46,837 nt of DNA, from NCBI GenBank assembly GCA_013002405.1, contig JABDKA010000044.1, positions 1 to 46,837 on the forward strand. The letters are read 5' to 3'. The DNA comes from Sulfitobacter sp. (GTDB lineage: Bacteria > Pseudomonadota > Alphaproteobacteria > Rhodobacterales > Rhodobacteraceae). The notes under the pieces are model-generated. The model searched no databases. It had not been told where the DNA came from and saw only the letters and a list, made by a program, of their open reading frames with translations. Positions 15,494 to 24,029 of the stretch are shown here, piece after piece (the stretch's first letter is position 1; every line of letters starts with the position of its first letter). Position numbers and translations under genes: made by a program.

Positions 15494-16162
15494 TCAATCT
15501 TTATCGGCACTTCCCAGGGCGAAGTCCGCCTGCGACAGTGGACCTCTGCGCCAGGGTGCAAAGCGCAGGCGCGTGGTTTGCAGAAGGGTTTCAAAAGGAG
15601 CCTCCGCAGTGAATCCTGCAGCCCACGCGGCCTTGCAAAAGGTCTCTTCGGTGATCTCAGATGGAACTCCCGGTGCCTCCGCTGAAATCGCCAGGCCCTG
15701 CCGTGCCAACCTTGCCCAGTCAAATCGCGGCCCCGGATCGGTCTTACGCCCCGGCGCCATGCAGGAATGACCGATCACCCCCTCCGGCCCGATGCCCTGC
15801 CGCGCCATGATGTCTCCCAGCAAGGCTTCGAGCGCGTCCATCAGCGGTTCGGAGAAGGGGTGATCGCCGCCATTGTCGAGCTCAATCCCGATGGAGCGGG
15901 AGTTAATGTCCGTCATCCCGGCCCATTCTCCCGACCCTGCGTGCCAGGCGCGGCTCTCTTCCGGCACCATCCGTGTAATCCCTCCCCGACGGGAAATCAG
16001 ATAATGAGCCGAAACCGCTGCTTCTGGGTCACAAAGACGTGCCAGTGCCGCCTCGGCGCTCTCCATTGCGGTATAGTGCAGAACGATGAATTGCGGCGTC
16101 AGGCCGTCGCGGCGCGGGCCACAATTGGGGGAAGCATGATCGACAATGCCCTGAAGGGCCAC
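15494..16162 (-). CDS. N-acetylmuramoyl-L-alanine amidase (AmpD/amidase_2 type)
   Basis: Cleaves the amide bond between N-acetylmuramic acid and the stem peptide of peptidoglycan fragments. The 222-residue protein has FIVLHYTAM (first zinc His), VSAHYLISRRG, RAWHAGSGEW, RSIGIELDNGG and VIGHSCMAPGRKTDPGPRFDW (last zinc His and the conserved Lys/Asp). There is no signal peptide, so it is probably cytosolic and used in wall recycling. The C-terminal 60 residues look like a degenerate peptidoglycan-binding domain. The start is GTG at 16160-16162 with AAGG 7 bases upstream. The excalibur lipoprotein gene lies 3 bases upstream, so they are one unit. Confidence 0.9.
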   Translation of the reverse strand: MALQGIVDHASPNCGPRRDGLTPQFIVLHYTAMESAEAALARLCDPEAAVSAHYLISRRGGITRMVPEESRAWHAGSGEWAGMTDINSRSIGIELDNGGDHPFSEPLMDALEALLGDIMARQGIGPEGVIGHSCMAPGRKTDPGPRFDWARLARQGLAISAEAPGVPSEITEETFCKAAWAAGFTAEAPFETLLQTTRLRFAPWRRGPLSQADFALGSADKD

Positions 16163-16165
16163 CGC

Positions 16166-16903
16166 TCAGCCTTGCGCGGCGCGGCGGAAGGGCGTCGGAT
16201 CCCAGGTGCAGGCAAAGCCGTCCCCGTCGGGGTCCACACCCAAACGGTCACGCGACGGGCCGCCCTGGGACAAAAAGGCGATCTGCGCCTGATCGGGGGT
16301 CGCGTAGCGGGCACAGGCGCGGGTGAACTTCGCAGCCTTGTTCAGCCCGATCCGGCGATAGACCGGCGTGCCCTTGGCATGTTTCGTTTGCAGGGCGTAG
16401 GCCACAATGTTGGGGCCACTGTCGACCCGGTCGGGCAGCGCCTCCGGCTGGACCACCTCGTAATCCGCGCGGTTCGCGGCAAGGCGCGCGGCGTCCCCTT
16501 CTATGGAGCGCTGGCCGGAAACTGCGTCGAAGTTGTTCTCATCCGAGATGCCCGCGCTGTTGACGACTGCCGGGGGCGGGTTTGACGGGCTCGCAATAAG
16601 CGGGGTTTCACCGGAATTGCTCGATGCCTGATTGCCAACGCCACCCGGCCGGGTGGCCGCCAGCACGCGCCGCGTCTCGGCCGCGGTTGCCGCCGCCGAT
16701 GGATCAGAAGTGCTGGTCAGCGGGACAGCTTCGACGGGCGCGGGTGGGGGCACGATGGAGGCGGCAAGGGCCGCGTCCCGGGCGCGTCTCTGTTCCTCGA
16801 AGGTGCCGTCAAACCCGACACCGCGGCCCGAATCCGGAATCGCGGGCTGGCATGCCGCAAGGGTAAGGCCAAGGCCCAGAAGGGAGAGAGCGCGAATGAT
16901 CAC
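16166..16903 (-). CDS. Lipoprotein with excalibur-like calcium-binding C-terminus
   Basis: A 245-residue predicted lipoprotein. The signal sequence ends in a lipobox (LTLAAC, Cys at about residue 18). A long proline/alanine/serine-rich, probably disordered linker follows (about residues 40-150). The C-terminus has the excalibur pattern, C-A-R-Y-A-T spaced before DPDGDGFACTWD, in which the Asp-rich loop is expected to bind calcium. It sits 3 bases ahead of the cell-wall amidase gene, so a role at the envelope or on peptidoglycan is likely, though no enzymatic domain is visible. The start is GTG at 16903. Confidence 0.85.
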   Translation of the reverse strand: MIIRALSLLGLGLTLAACQPAIPDSGRGVGFDGTFEEQRRARDAALAASIVPPPAPVEAVPLTSTSDPSAAATAAETRRVLAATRPGGVGNQASSNSGETPLIASPSNPPPAVVNSAGISDENNFDAVSGQRSIEGDAARLAANRADYEVVQPEALPDRVDSGPNIVAYALQTKHAKGTPVYRRIGLNKAAKFTRACARYATPDQAQIAFLSQGGPSRDRLGVDPDGDGFACTWDPTPFRRAAQG

Positions 16904-16946
16904 ATGAACCTGCTTTGTCTTTTCCGACTGTTTTATGGCGTTCCGT

Positions 16947-18437
16947 TTACCACCATTTCTCCGGTTTGGCTACAAACCCGGCGGACTTCTCCAGCGCATA
17001 AGCGGAAGAAAGCAGTTCCGCCTCCTCCCAGGGGCGCCCGATCAGTTGCAACCCCAGCGGCAGACCGCGACGGTCCTGGCCCGTGGGCACGGCAATGCCC
17101 GGCAGACCCGCGAGGTTCACCGTGACGGTAAAGACGTCGTTGAGGTACATTTGGACCGGATCGGCATCCGTCATCTCTCCCAGCCCGAAGGCGGCGGAGG
17201 GAGTCGCGGGGGTCAGGATGCTGTCGATGCCCTGCGCAAAGACGTCCTCGAAATCCTTTTTGATAAGAGCCCGGACCTTGCGCGCGCGGTTGTAATAGGC
17301 ATCGTAGAACCCCGCCGAGAGGACGTAGGTGCCGATCATGACCCGGCGCTGCACCTCGTGGCCGAAGCCTTCGGCACGGGTCTTTTCGTACATTTCGGTT
17401 ATGCCGTCACCCTGATCCAGCTTGGCCCGGTGGCCGTAGCGCACCCCGTCATAGCGCGCGAGGTTCGAAGAAGCCTCCGCGGGCGCGATGACGTAGTAGG
17501 CGGGCAGCGCATATTTCGTGTGGGGCAAGGAGATGTCGACAATCTCAGCACCTGCGTCTTTCATCATCGCGATTCCATCGGACCAGAGCGTCTCGATCTC
17601 TTCCGGCATGCCCTCCATGCGGTATTCCTTCGGGATACCGATCTTCTTGCCACGTATGTCGCCGCTCAGGGCCGCTTCGAAGTCGGGCACGGGCAGGTCC
17701 GCGGAGGTCGAGTCCTTCGGGTCATGGCCGCACATGGCCTCCAGCATGATCGCCGCATCGCGCACGGATTTGGTCATGGGCCCCGCCTGGTCGAGCGAGG
17801 AGGCGAAGGCCACGATGCCCCAGCGCGAGCAGCGACCGTAGGTGGGCTTGATCCCCACGGTACCGGTGAAGGCGGCGGGCTGGCGGATAGAGCCGCCCGT
17901 GTCGGTGCCCGTGGCCGCAAGGCAGAGGTCCGCGGCCACCGCTGCAGCCGAACCACCAGAGGACCCGCCGGGGGTCAGGGCGCTGTCGTCGTTGCCGCGC
18001 CGCCAGGGGTTGACGGCATTGCCGTAGACGGAAGTTTCGTTACTGCTTCCCATGGCGAATTCGTCCATGTTGAGCTTGCCCAGCATGACCGCACCTGCGT
18101 CAAAGAGGTTCTGGCTCACAGTGCTTTCGTATTCCGGCAGGAAGCCTTCGAGAATGCGGCTGCCCGCCTGGGAGGGCACGCCCCTGGTGCAGAAGAGATC
18201 CTTGATGCCCACGGGCAGACCGCACATGGCCGGGGCCTCTTCGCCGTTCTTCAAGCGCGCATCCGCTGCTTCGGCCTGGGCCAGGGCAATGTCGGGCGTG
18301 TGATGAACAAAAGCGTTAAGCGCCCCTGCCCCCTCAATCGCCTTGAGGCAGGCTTCGGTCAGTTCCTTCGATGTGGTCTCTCCGGCGCGCAGGGCGTCAC
18401 GGGCCTGTGCCAGACCCAGCTTGTTCAGTTCAGACAT
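16947..18437 (-). CDS. gatA: Asp-tRNA(Asn)/Glu-tRNA(Gln) amidotransferase subunit A
   Basis: The amidase subunit that releases ammonia from glutamine for tRNA-dependent amidation. The 496-residue protein carries the amidase signature: [10 protein letters not shown] with the catalytic Lys (about residue 78), [18 protein letters not shown] with the cis-Ser (about 152), and [13 protein letters not shown] with the nucleophilic Ser (about 176). The start is ATG 18437 or the GTG one codon upstream (18440); MSELNKLGL is the usual GatA beginning. Stop and start overlap with gatC. gatB is not in the window. The C-terminus ends in EKWW, as is normal for this group. Confidence 0.96.
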   Translation of the reverse strand: MSELNKLGLAQARDALRAGETTSKELTEACLKAIEGAGALNAFVHHTPDIALAQAEAADARLKNGEEAPAMCGLPVGIKDLFCTRGVPSQAGSRILEGFLPEYESTVSQNLFDAGAVMLGKLNMDEFAMGSSNETSVYGNAVNPWRRGNDDSALTPGGSSGGSAAAVAADLCLAATGTDTGGSIRQPAAFTGTVGIKPTYGRCSRWGIVAFASSLDQAGPMTKSVRDAAIMLEAMCGHDPKDSTSADLPVPDFEAALSGDIRGKKIGIPKEYRMEGMPEEIETLWSDGIAMMKDAGAEIVDISLPHTKYALPAYYVIAPAEASSNLARYDGVRYGHRAKLDQGDGITEMYEKTRAEGFGHEVQRRVMIGTYVLSAGFYDAYYNRARKVRALIKKDFEDVFAQGIDSILTPATPSAAFGLGEMTDADPVQMYLNDVFTVTVNLAGLPGIAVPTGQDRRGLPLGLQLIGRPWEEAELLSSAYALEKSAGFVAKPEKWW

Positions 18438-18724
18438 CACTCAACCACCTTCGGCACCGCAAAGAAGCCTTCGCGCGCGTCAGGCGCGTTGGACAGGATC
18501 TTCTCCTGCTGATCTCCGTCCGTCACCATATCCTCGCGCCGCTTCAGGCGCTGGGGCGTGACAGAGGTCATCGGCTCCACACCCTCCACATCAACCTCGT
18601 TCAGCTCCTCGATAAAGCCGAGGATGGTGTTAAATTCCTGCGCCAGTAAGGGCAGCGCCTCGGGTTCCACCTTGATCCGGGCCAGTTTCGCCACCCGGGC
18701 TGCCGTGTTTTCGTCGATTGACAT
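18437..18724 (-). CDS. gatC: Asp-tRNA(Asn)/Glu-tRNA(Gln) amidotransferase subunit C
   Basis: A 95-residue stabilising subunit of the GatCAB complex. Family features are [38 protein letters not shown] (about residues 31-49) and the late LREDMV-like [10 protein letters not shown]. The track's ORF runs to 18847, but ATG at 18722-18724 has GGAAAGG at good spacing and gives the standard family length. It overlaps gatA and forms the gatC-gatA unit. The second copy of the recurrent intergenic motif lies about 76 bases upstream. Confidence 0.95.
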   Translation of the reverse strand: MSIDENTAARVAKLARIKVEPEALPLLAQEFNTILGFIEELNEVDVEGVEPMTSVTPQRLKRREDMVTDGDQQEKILSNAPDAREGFFAVPKVVE

Positions 18725-18800
18725 GGATAACCTTTCCATTCCGTTGCCGCGCGGTTTAAACCCATGACGCCCCCCTCGCAAGGGTGGCACCGCACGCTCT

Positions 18801-18838
18801 TTCACTTTGCCAAATAAACTCCCGCCGGTGGCTCCCCA
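18801..18838 (-). promoter_or_regulatory. Recurrent intergenic motif, copy 2 (upstream of gatC)
   Basis: On the minus strand: GGGAGCCACCGGCGGGAG followed by TTTATTTGGCAAAGTGAA. It shares the order 'GC hairpin, TTTAT, GGCAAAGTGAA' with 3863-3892. Here it lies in a divergent gap, so it cannot be a terminator of an upstream minus-strand gene unless it acts on a leader transcript. Function unknown. Confidence 0.45.
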
Positions 18839-18886
18839 AGCCCGCAAATTGGGCTAACGTTGCGGGCAAAGAAGGAGGATACCCGC

Positions 18887-19582
18887 ATGAACATCATCTG
18901 GCTTGGCCACGGATCATTCCGCATCGAGATCGAGGATCAGGTGGTCCTGGTGGACCCCTGGCTGAACGGCAATCCCATGATGCCGGAGGACCGGCACGAG
19001 GAGGCCATCGCAGGAGCCACGCACATTCTGGTGACCCACGGGCACTTTGACCACATCACGGATGTCGTGGCGATCTCAAAGAGCACCGGCGCGCCGGTAT
19101 CCGGTATCTACGAACTGGCCCAGTATCTGCATGGGCAGGGCGCGGTTGAAGGGCGGACATATAATGTCGGCGGCACGATCGGGCTGGGGGACAAGGTCAC
19201 CGCCGCGATGGTGCCCGCCTCCCATTCCTCCACCACCATGGTGGATGACAAGCCGCTGCATGTGGGCAACGAAGTGGGCTTCATCCTCAAGGGAGAGGGC
19301 AAGACGCTCTATGTGTCCGGCGATACGGGCATCATGGCCGACATGGATTGGATCGGGAATTTCTACAAACCGGATATCGGCATCCTGTCGGCCGGCGGAC
19401 ATTTCACCATGGGGATGGCAGAGGCCGCCTATGCCGCAAAACGCTACTTCAACTTTAGAACCGTCATTCCCTGCCACTACCGCACTTTCGAACTGCTGGA
19501 GCAATCGGCGGAATTGCTGGCCGAAGGCCTGCCCGGCGTCGATGTGATCGAACCGCAGGTGTTGGAACCGGTCAGCTTGTGA
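18887..19582 (+). CDS. UPF0173-type metal-dependent hydrolase (beta-lactamase fold)
   Basis: A 231-residue predicted cytosolic metallohydrolase. It starts MNIIWLGHGSFRIE and has VLVDPWLNGNP, the metal-binding THGHFDHITD (about residue 52), PASHSS (about 110), VSGDTGIMADM and IPCHYRTF near the end, the pattern of the UPF0173/YtkL group. The substrate is unknown. ATG at 18887 follows AAGGAGG, so the earlier ORF start at 18860 is rejected. It is divergent from gatC. Two mutually exclusive hairpins (AGCCC/GGGCT and CCCGCAA/TTGCGGG) lie just before its ribosome binding site. Confidence 0.9.
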   Translation: MNIIWLGHGSFRIEIEDQVVLVDPWLNGNPMMPEDRHEEAIAGATHILVTHGHFDHITDVVAISKSTGAPVSGIYELAQYLHGQGAVEGRTYNVGGTIGLGDKVTAAMVPASHSSTTMVDDKPLHVGNEVGFILKGEGKTLYVSGDTGIMADMDWIGNFYKPDIGILSAGGHFTMGMAEAAYAAKRYFNFRTVIPCHYRTFELLEQSAELLAEGLPGVDVIEPQVLEPVSL

Positions 19583-19655
19583 CGGGTTGTCACGCCCGGT
19601 CAGCGGAACCAGTGCGGCCCGGGCGCGTTGGCCCGCGTAATCACAGGAGCCGATC

Positions 19656-20372
19656 ATGACAGAACCCAACCGCGATAGGCTCACGCTGGCCATCTTCGGG
19701 GCATCCGGCGCCACCGGCCGCGCCGCTGTGGCCGCGGCGCGCAAGCGCGGCCACACTGTTCGCGCCATGCACCATACCCTGCCCGATGATGAGGGCGACG
19801 ATCCGCAGGTGACCCATCTGCAGGCCGATGTCCTGGCGGACGATCTGAGCGACCGGGTCCGTGGCGTTGACGCGGTAATTTCCTGCCTTGGGGTGGGCAA
19901 CGATCCGCAAACGCTGCTCTCACCGCCGCCGCTTTACACCGAAGGTACTGAAGCCATCTGCGACGCGATGGAAAGCGCCGACGTGAAACGGCTGATCGTG
20001 ATCTCCGCCAGTTTTGTCGAGGCGCAGGATCGTGGTCCGATCTGGTTCAAGCTGCCCGCCATGACCTCGCTTCACCTTGTCTTTGAACAGATGGCGGAAA
20101 TGGAACGCAACCTGAAGCAGCGGGAAGGCATCGAATGGACCGCAGTCCGCGCTGGTTGGTTGATGGAGGGTGCGGCGACCGACGATTACGTGGTTCAGGC
20201 CAATGTGATTCCCGAAGATTTGATACGGACCCGGCACGCCGATCTGGCCGACTTCATGGTGCGTCTGGCAGAGGATAACGATTGGCTGCGCGCCACACCC
20301 GCCATAGCGCGCAAGGAGCCGCCAGAGGCTTCCTCACCCGAGGCCGTGCTGAAGGAAATGACCGGCGGCTAA
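19656..20372 (+). CDS. NAD(P)-binding Rossmann protein (NmrA/SDR-a type)
   Basis: A 238-residue atypical short-chain dehydrogenase-like protein. It opens with the dinucleotide motif IFGASGATGRAAVAAA (residues about 12-27). VDAVISCLGVG and KRLIVISASF follow, as in NmrA-like and NAD(P)H-binding domain proteins. The classical YxxxK is absent, so it may be a redox-sensing or regulatory binder rather than an enzyme. CAGGAG precedes the ATG. It follows the UPF0173 gene by 73 bases on the same strand and is convergent with the hypothetical gene at 20388. Exact function unknown. Confidence 0.8.
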   Translation: MTEPNRDRLTLAIFGASGATGRAAVAAARKRGHTVRAMHHTLPDDEGDDPQVTHLQADVLADDLSDRVRGVDAVISCLGVGNDPQTLLSPPPLYTEGTEAICDAMESADVKRLIVISASFVEAQDRGPIWFKLPAMTSLHLVFEQMAEMERNLKQREGIEWTAVRAGWLMEGAATDDYVVQANVIPEDLIRTRHADLADFMVRLAEDNDWLRATPAIARKEPPEASSPEAVLKEMTGG

Positions 20373-20387
20373 GCCCCGGTTCTGGTC

Positions 20388-20822
20388 TCAGTCACCCGCA
20401 CCCTCTTCGATCCAGACCTTGTCCGAACTGCGCTGCCGGAATCGCAGGCAGGCCAGTTTTCCGTCAAAATGCAGCTGTGAAAAGGGCGCATTTTGTGGCT
20501 TCAAGGCGTCCGTCTCCATCCTGGCGCACACCTCAAAAGTGGTCGGATCACGCTGGCGTATCTCGTAAGCGGTATCCGTGACCGGATCGCGCAGGTCCAC
20601 GACCGGCAGTTCTTTGGCGCAATGGACCGGCACCTCCGCCTCCGGTGCTGTCTGCTGGGCCAGCCTGCACTGTTCGTGCGCGCCAATGCGGCGCAGATGG
20701 TCAAGGCGGGTTTGATCGTTGCGTTCTTTGCGGGCATGACCTGGCCCGCCCACAACAAGCAACCCAGCGACCACGGCAGCCCCCACCAGCAGCGCCACGA
20801 GTATCGCAAGCAGCCGGTTCAC
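20388..20822 (-). CDS. Hypothetical protein with N-terminal membrane anchor
   Basis: A 144-residue protein I do not recognise. A single N-terminal hydrophobic segment (LLAILVALLVGAAVVAGLLVV) suggests an inner-membrane anchor or uncleaved signal with the rest in the periplasm. The soluble part contains four cysteines (in EQCRL, VHCAKE, EVCARM, LACLRF) that could make two disulfides. The start is GTG at 20820-20822, overlapping the DUF5671 stop as GTGA. It is the last gene of the tadA-DUF5671 unit, so it probably acts with the DUF5671 protein, if with anything. Confidence 0.7.
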   Translation of the reverse strand: MNRLLAILVALLVGAAVVAGLLVVGGPGHARKERNDQTRLDHLRRIGAHEQCRLAQQTAPEAEVPVHCAKELPVVDLRDPVTDTAYEIRQRDPTTFEVCARMETDALKPQNAPFSQLHFDGKLACLRFRQRSSDKVWIEEGAGD

Positions 20823-21436
20823 GCGCCTTCACCTCTGCGGATGTCAGCGAGGTAGTAGACAAAGATCAGCCCGGCGACCAAACCGACGACGGCCGCCTTG
20901 AGCAGGAATTGCAGGGTGAAATCGCCGCTCAGAAACGCGTAGATCGTCGCGATGAGATCCCCCAGCAAGACCGAGGCGGACAGGAGCAGCGTCAGATAGG
21001 TCAGCCACTTGCGAATGGCCGACCGATAAAGCGCGGGATCGGCGGCAAGCTTTGCCCGTTCGCGCCAGGTCAGCCACAAAAAGACTGGCGTGACCACGAT
21101 CAGCACCGCGATGGACCAGCGGACAGTGGTCCTGCGATAGCCGTCCTCGTTCAGCCAGATATCAATCAGGGCATGCAACAGCTGCACCAGATAGATGGCC
21201 CCAAAGAGCATCAGCCCAAACATGAGAGAATAGACAAAGAAATCCCGTGCCGATACCGTCGATTGCGGCCGTGGCACAGGCGGCGAAAAGGGGGTTTGCG
21301 CCCAGGCATCGAGGGCATCGCGCACTTCGGACGCGGCCCAGCCGGAAGAAGCCAGAACGGCCGCGATCTCATCCCGTGACCGGCCCGCCGCCAGCGCATC
21401 GCGCGTGAAACGGCTCAATTCCTTGCTGACGGCCAT
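20819..21436 (-). CDS. DUF5671-like membrane protein
   Basis: A 205-residue protein with an N-terminal soluble helical segment (SRFTRDALAAGRSRDEIAAVLASSGW, SHOCT/UBA-like in feel) followed by four hydrophobic segments between about residues 65 and 200. SARDFFVYSLMFGLMLFGAIYLV begins the membrane part, as in DUF5671 proteins. Function unknown. ATG at 21434-21436 has GGAAGGA upstream, so the earlier ORF start at 21463, inside tadA, is rejected. It lies 4 bases after tadA and overlaps the next gene. Confidence 0.75.
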   Translation of the reverse strand: MAVSKELSRFTRDALAAGRSRDEIAAVLASSGWAASEVRDALDAWAQTPFSPPVPRPQSTVSARDFFVYSLMFGLMLFGAIYLVQLLHALIDIWLNEDGYRRTTVRWSIAVLIVVTPVFLWLTWRERAKLAADPALYRSAIRKWLTYLTLLLSASVLLGDLIATIYAFLSGDFTLQFLLKAAVVGLVAGLIFVYYLADIRRGEGA

Positions 21437-21440
21437 GACC

Positions 21441-21896
21441 TTATCCTTCCCTTTTCGTGGCAAAGAAATCCTTCAGGAGCGCCTCGGCATCGACCGCTGC
21501 CAGGCCGTCGATCACTTCGGGCACGTGATGGCATTGCGGATGGACAAAGACCCGCGCGCCATGGGCCACGCCACCCGATTTGGGATCGGCGGCCCCGTAG
21601 CACAGACGCGCGAGCCTTGCGGCCGCAATGGCCGCCGCGCACATCGCGCAAGGCTCAAGCGTGACATAGAGGACGTGACCGGTCAGCCGTTCGGATCCCG
21701 CCTGCGCACAGGCCTCCTGGATGGCAAGCATCTCAGCGTGGGCTGTCGGGTCCTTCAATTCACGGGTCCGGTTCCCCGCACGGGCAACGACGTCGCCCCC
21801 CGGAGCCACGATCACGGCACCCACGGGCACCTCTCCCCGCGCGGCGGCCGCGCGCGCCTCTTCAAGTGCCAGATCCATGAAAGACTGAAATCCCAT
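21441..21896 (-). CDS. tadA: tRNA-specific adenosine-34 deaminase
   Basis: Converts A34 to inosine in tRNA-Arg(ACG). The 151-residue cytidine-deaminase-fold protein has the zinc and catalytic motifs TAHAEMLAI (His and Glu, about residue 57) and TLEPCAMCAAAI (two Cys, about 88), plus CYGAADPKSGGV as in TadA. The track's ORF runs to 22178, antisense to the neighbouring gene; ATG at 21896 gives the family length. It is divergent from the pseudouridine synthase gene across 61 bases, two RNA-modification genes sharing a promoter region. Confidence 0.95.
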   Translation of the reverse strand: MGFQSFMDLALEEARAAAARGEVPVGAVIVAPGGDVVARAGNRTRELKDPTAHAEMLAIQEACAQAGSERLTGHVLYVTLEPCAMCAAAIAAARLARLCYGAADPKSGGVAHGARVFVHPQCHHVPEVIDGLAAVDAEALLKDFFATKREG

Positions 21897-21957
21897 GGCA
21901 CCAATTGGCCACCATCCCCGCCCTTTCGCAAGGCCCGCAAAAGCGTTAGGGGAAGGC

Positions 21958-22767
21958 ATGAACAAACCCGCCTCCTCCAAAACTCCCGAAAGCAACCGCA
22001 TCGCCAAGGTACTGTCGCGCGCCGGCGTCGCCTCGCGCCGCGAGGCGGAGCGCATGATCGAGGCCGGCCGCGTGGCAGTGAATGGCAAGCAGATCACCTC
22101 CCCCGCGCTGAACGTCACGGATGCTGACGTGATCACACTGGACGGCAAGCCCATCGCGGCGGCGGAGCCCCCACGCATGTGGCTTTACAACAAGCCCGCG
22201 GGCCTTGTGACGACGACCCGCGATGAAAAAGGGCGGGAGACGATCTTTGATGCCCTGCCAAATGACCTGCCTCGGGTGATGTCCGTCGGACGGCTTGACC
22301 TCTCCTCCGAGGGTCTGCTCTTGCTCACCAATGATGGAGAGATCAAGCGCAAGCTGGAACTGCCCAGCACCGGCTGGCTGCGGCGCTACCGGGTGCGGGT
22401 CAAGGGGCGGCCTACGGATGTGATGCTGGAACCGCTGCGCAAGGGCATCACGGTCGAGGGGGACCGGTTCCAGCCGATGACGGTCACGCTGGACCGCCAG
22501 CAGGGAGCCAATGCCTGGCTTACGGTGGGTCTGCGCGAGGGCAAGAATCGCGAGATCCGCCGGGCGATGGAGGCCGTGGGCCTGAGCGTGAACCGCCTGA
22601 TCCGCATCAGCTACGGCCCCTTCCAGCTGGGAGAACTGAAATCAGGTGAGGTGGAAGAGCTGCGCCGCCGCGTGGTGCGGGACCAACTGGGTCTGAGCCT
22701 TGAGGACGACAGTGGCACCGCCAAGCCCAAAAAAGTCCACAGGCCCCCACGTAAAGGGCGCCGTTAG
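21958..22767 (+). CDS. Pseudouridine synthase, RluB/RsuA family
   Basis: Isomerises uridine in ribosomal RNA, probably 23S (RluB-like). The 269-residue protein has an N-terminal S4 RNA-binding domain (IAKVLSRAGVASRREAERMI, about residues 15-60), then YNKPAGLVTT and the catalytic-Asp motif MSVGRLDLSSEGLLLLTND (about 122), then GKNREIRRAMEAVG. A basic tail (KPKKVHRPPRKGRR) follows, as is common in alphaproteobacterial members. ATG at 21958 follows GGAAGG; the earlier ORF start is rejected. It is divergent from tadA. The choice between RluB, RluE, RluF and RsuA is not certain. Confidence 0.92.
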   Translation: MNKPASSKTPESNRIAKVLSRAGVASRREAERMIEAGRVAVNGKQITSPALNVTDADVITLDGKPIAAAEPPRMWLYNKPAGLVTTTRDEKGRETIFDALPNDLPRVMSVGRLDLSSEGLLLLTNDGEIKRKLELPSTGWLRRYRVRVKGRPTDVMLEPLRKGITVEGDRFQPMTVTLDRQQGANAWLTVGLREGKNREIRRAMEAVGLSVNRLIRISYGPFQLGELKSGEVEELRRRVVRDQLGLSLEDDSGTAKPKKVHRPPRKGRR

Positions 22768-22869
22768 ATGCCGTTTCGCCTGAATTAACCGAACTGGACC
22801 TTTCGATCGACCCAGGCCTCCCTAGCGCAGTGGCGGCCAACCCCTTATGTTTCGTGTCGGGAGGCGCTA

Positions 22870-23100
22870 ATGGCCCGAATACTACTCATTGTCATCGCTG
22901 CAGCCGCCATCGTTGCGATTGTTGCGATTCTTCTCACAGTCTGGAATGCTGCGTTTGCAGCAGGATCGCGCAACCTGCGCCCTCTTTTCGGCGCGGACAA
23001 GGAAGGCATGATGGCACCCACCGGTTTGCAGAAAGTCGCTTTCGTGGCGCTCATCGTGCTGCTCTTTGGCGTCGCCTCCGGCTGGCTGGGGGGAATGTAG
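22870..23100 (+). CDS. Small two-helix membrane protein, first gene of the XpaC-TelA operon
   Basis: A 76-residue protein I do not recognise. It has two hydrophobic helices (about residues 4-30 and 55-75) joined by a short polar segment (SRNLRPLFGADKEGMMAPTG). GGGAGG precedes the ATG at normal spacing, and the xpaC start follows its stop by 3 bases, so it is very probably a real, co-transcribed gene. It may be a membrane partner of XpaC or TelA; this is inference from position only. Confidence 0.75.
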   Translation: MARILLIVIAAAAIVAIVAILLTVWNAAFAAGSRNLRPLFGADKEGMMAPTGLQKVAFVALIVLLFGVASGWLGGM

Positions 23101-23103
23101 CCC

Positions 23104-23994
23104 ATGGCCAAACGCTACGGCGGCAAATTCAGCCCTGACGAAAAAGCGCCTTCAGATACCGGCACGCCCAAGCGCGCGCGCGCTGAGGTGGACCCGGCGG
23201 GCGGGCGCATCAACGTAATGTTCGTCCCGCCCATCGTGCTGCTGGCCACCACCTTCAGCGATGGCGCGCGGGGACTGACCGCGGGATTGGTTGGCGCAGG
23301 GTTGCTGGCCCTTGGTGCCTGGCTTTTGCGGGAAGGGGTGCAGGCGGAGGCCGCCTACAACGTCCGCAAGATCGCCCGCCGTCCGGCCATCCCGCGAAAG
23401 ATCTTCGCGGCCATTCTAACCGGTCTCGGCGCTGCCACGGCTGTCTACGCCCATCTGGGGAGTGCTTCGGACCTGCTTTCACCGGCCCTCTACGGCCTCT
23501 GTGCCGGGGTCCTGCACATCGCCGCCTTTGGGCTTGATCCGCTGAAATCAAAAGGCATGGAGGGTGTCGATACATTTCAGCAGGACCGTGTCGCACGAGT
23601 CGTTGATGAAGCGGAAAAGCTGCTTGCCGCCATGACCGATGCCATCAAGCGCGCCGGTGACCGCCGGGCGGAGGAACGCCTTGCCGTCTTTCAGGCCACC
23701 GCCCGCGACCTGATCCGCACTGTCGAAGAGGATCCGCGCGATCTGACCGCCGCCCGGAAATACCTGAGCGTCTACCTGCGCGGCGCACGCGACGCCACAA
23801 TCAAATTCGCCGATATATACGCGCGCCGCCGCGACGATCAGGCCCGGGCCGACTACATCGCGCTGCTTGACGATCTGGATCAGAACTTTGCCGCGCGCAA
23901 TCAGAAGTCCCTGCTGGACGACCGCAGCGATCTGACTGTCGAGATTGACGTGCTCCGCGAGAGACTCTCGCGGGAGGGGGTCAGGCTCGAATGA
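23104..23994 (+). CDS. xpaC: XpaC-family protein (5-bromo-4-chloroindolyl phosphate hydrolysis type)
   Basis: A 296-residue membrane-anchored protein. Two hydrophobic regions lie at about residues 38-75 and 98-142. A long helical cytosolic domain follows, with KGMEGVDTFQQDRVARVVDEA, then charged coiled-coil-like stretches up to the end. XpaC was named in Bacillus for an effect on X-phos hydrolysis, but its biochemical role is unknown; it is usually encoded next to TelA, as here. It is 35 bases before telA and part of the ten-gene run. Confidence 0.85.
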   Translation: MAKRYGGKFSPDEKAPSDTGTPKRARAEVDPAGGRINVMFVPPIVLLATTFSDGARGLTAGLVGAGLLALGAWLLREGVQAEAAYNVRKIARRPAIPRKIFAAILTGLGAATAVYAHLGSASDLLSPALYGLCAGVLHIAAFGLDPLKSKGMEGVDTFQQDRVARVVDEAEKLLAAMTDAIKRAGDRRAEERLAVFQATARDLIRTVEEDPRDLTAARKYLSVYLRGARDATIKFADIYARRRDDQARADYIALLDDLDQNFAARNQKSLLDDRSDLTVEIDVLRERLSREGVRLE

Positions 23995-24029
23995 AATGCT
24001 TTATGTATCACTTCAAGGAAACATCATAA

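Noticed and set aside
15129-15723. Several ORFs of 60-130 residues on both strands
   Set aside because: They lie over the RNase P RNA and the amidase gene; the RNA's conserved core explains the sequence.
16935-18512. 525-residue plus-strand ORF across gatA
   Set aside because: Shadow of gatA, which has a full amidase signature on the other strand.
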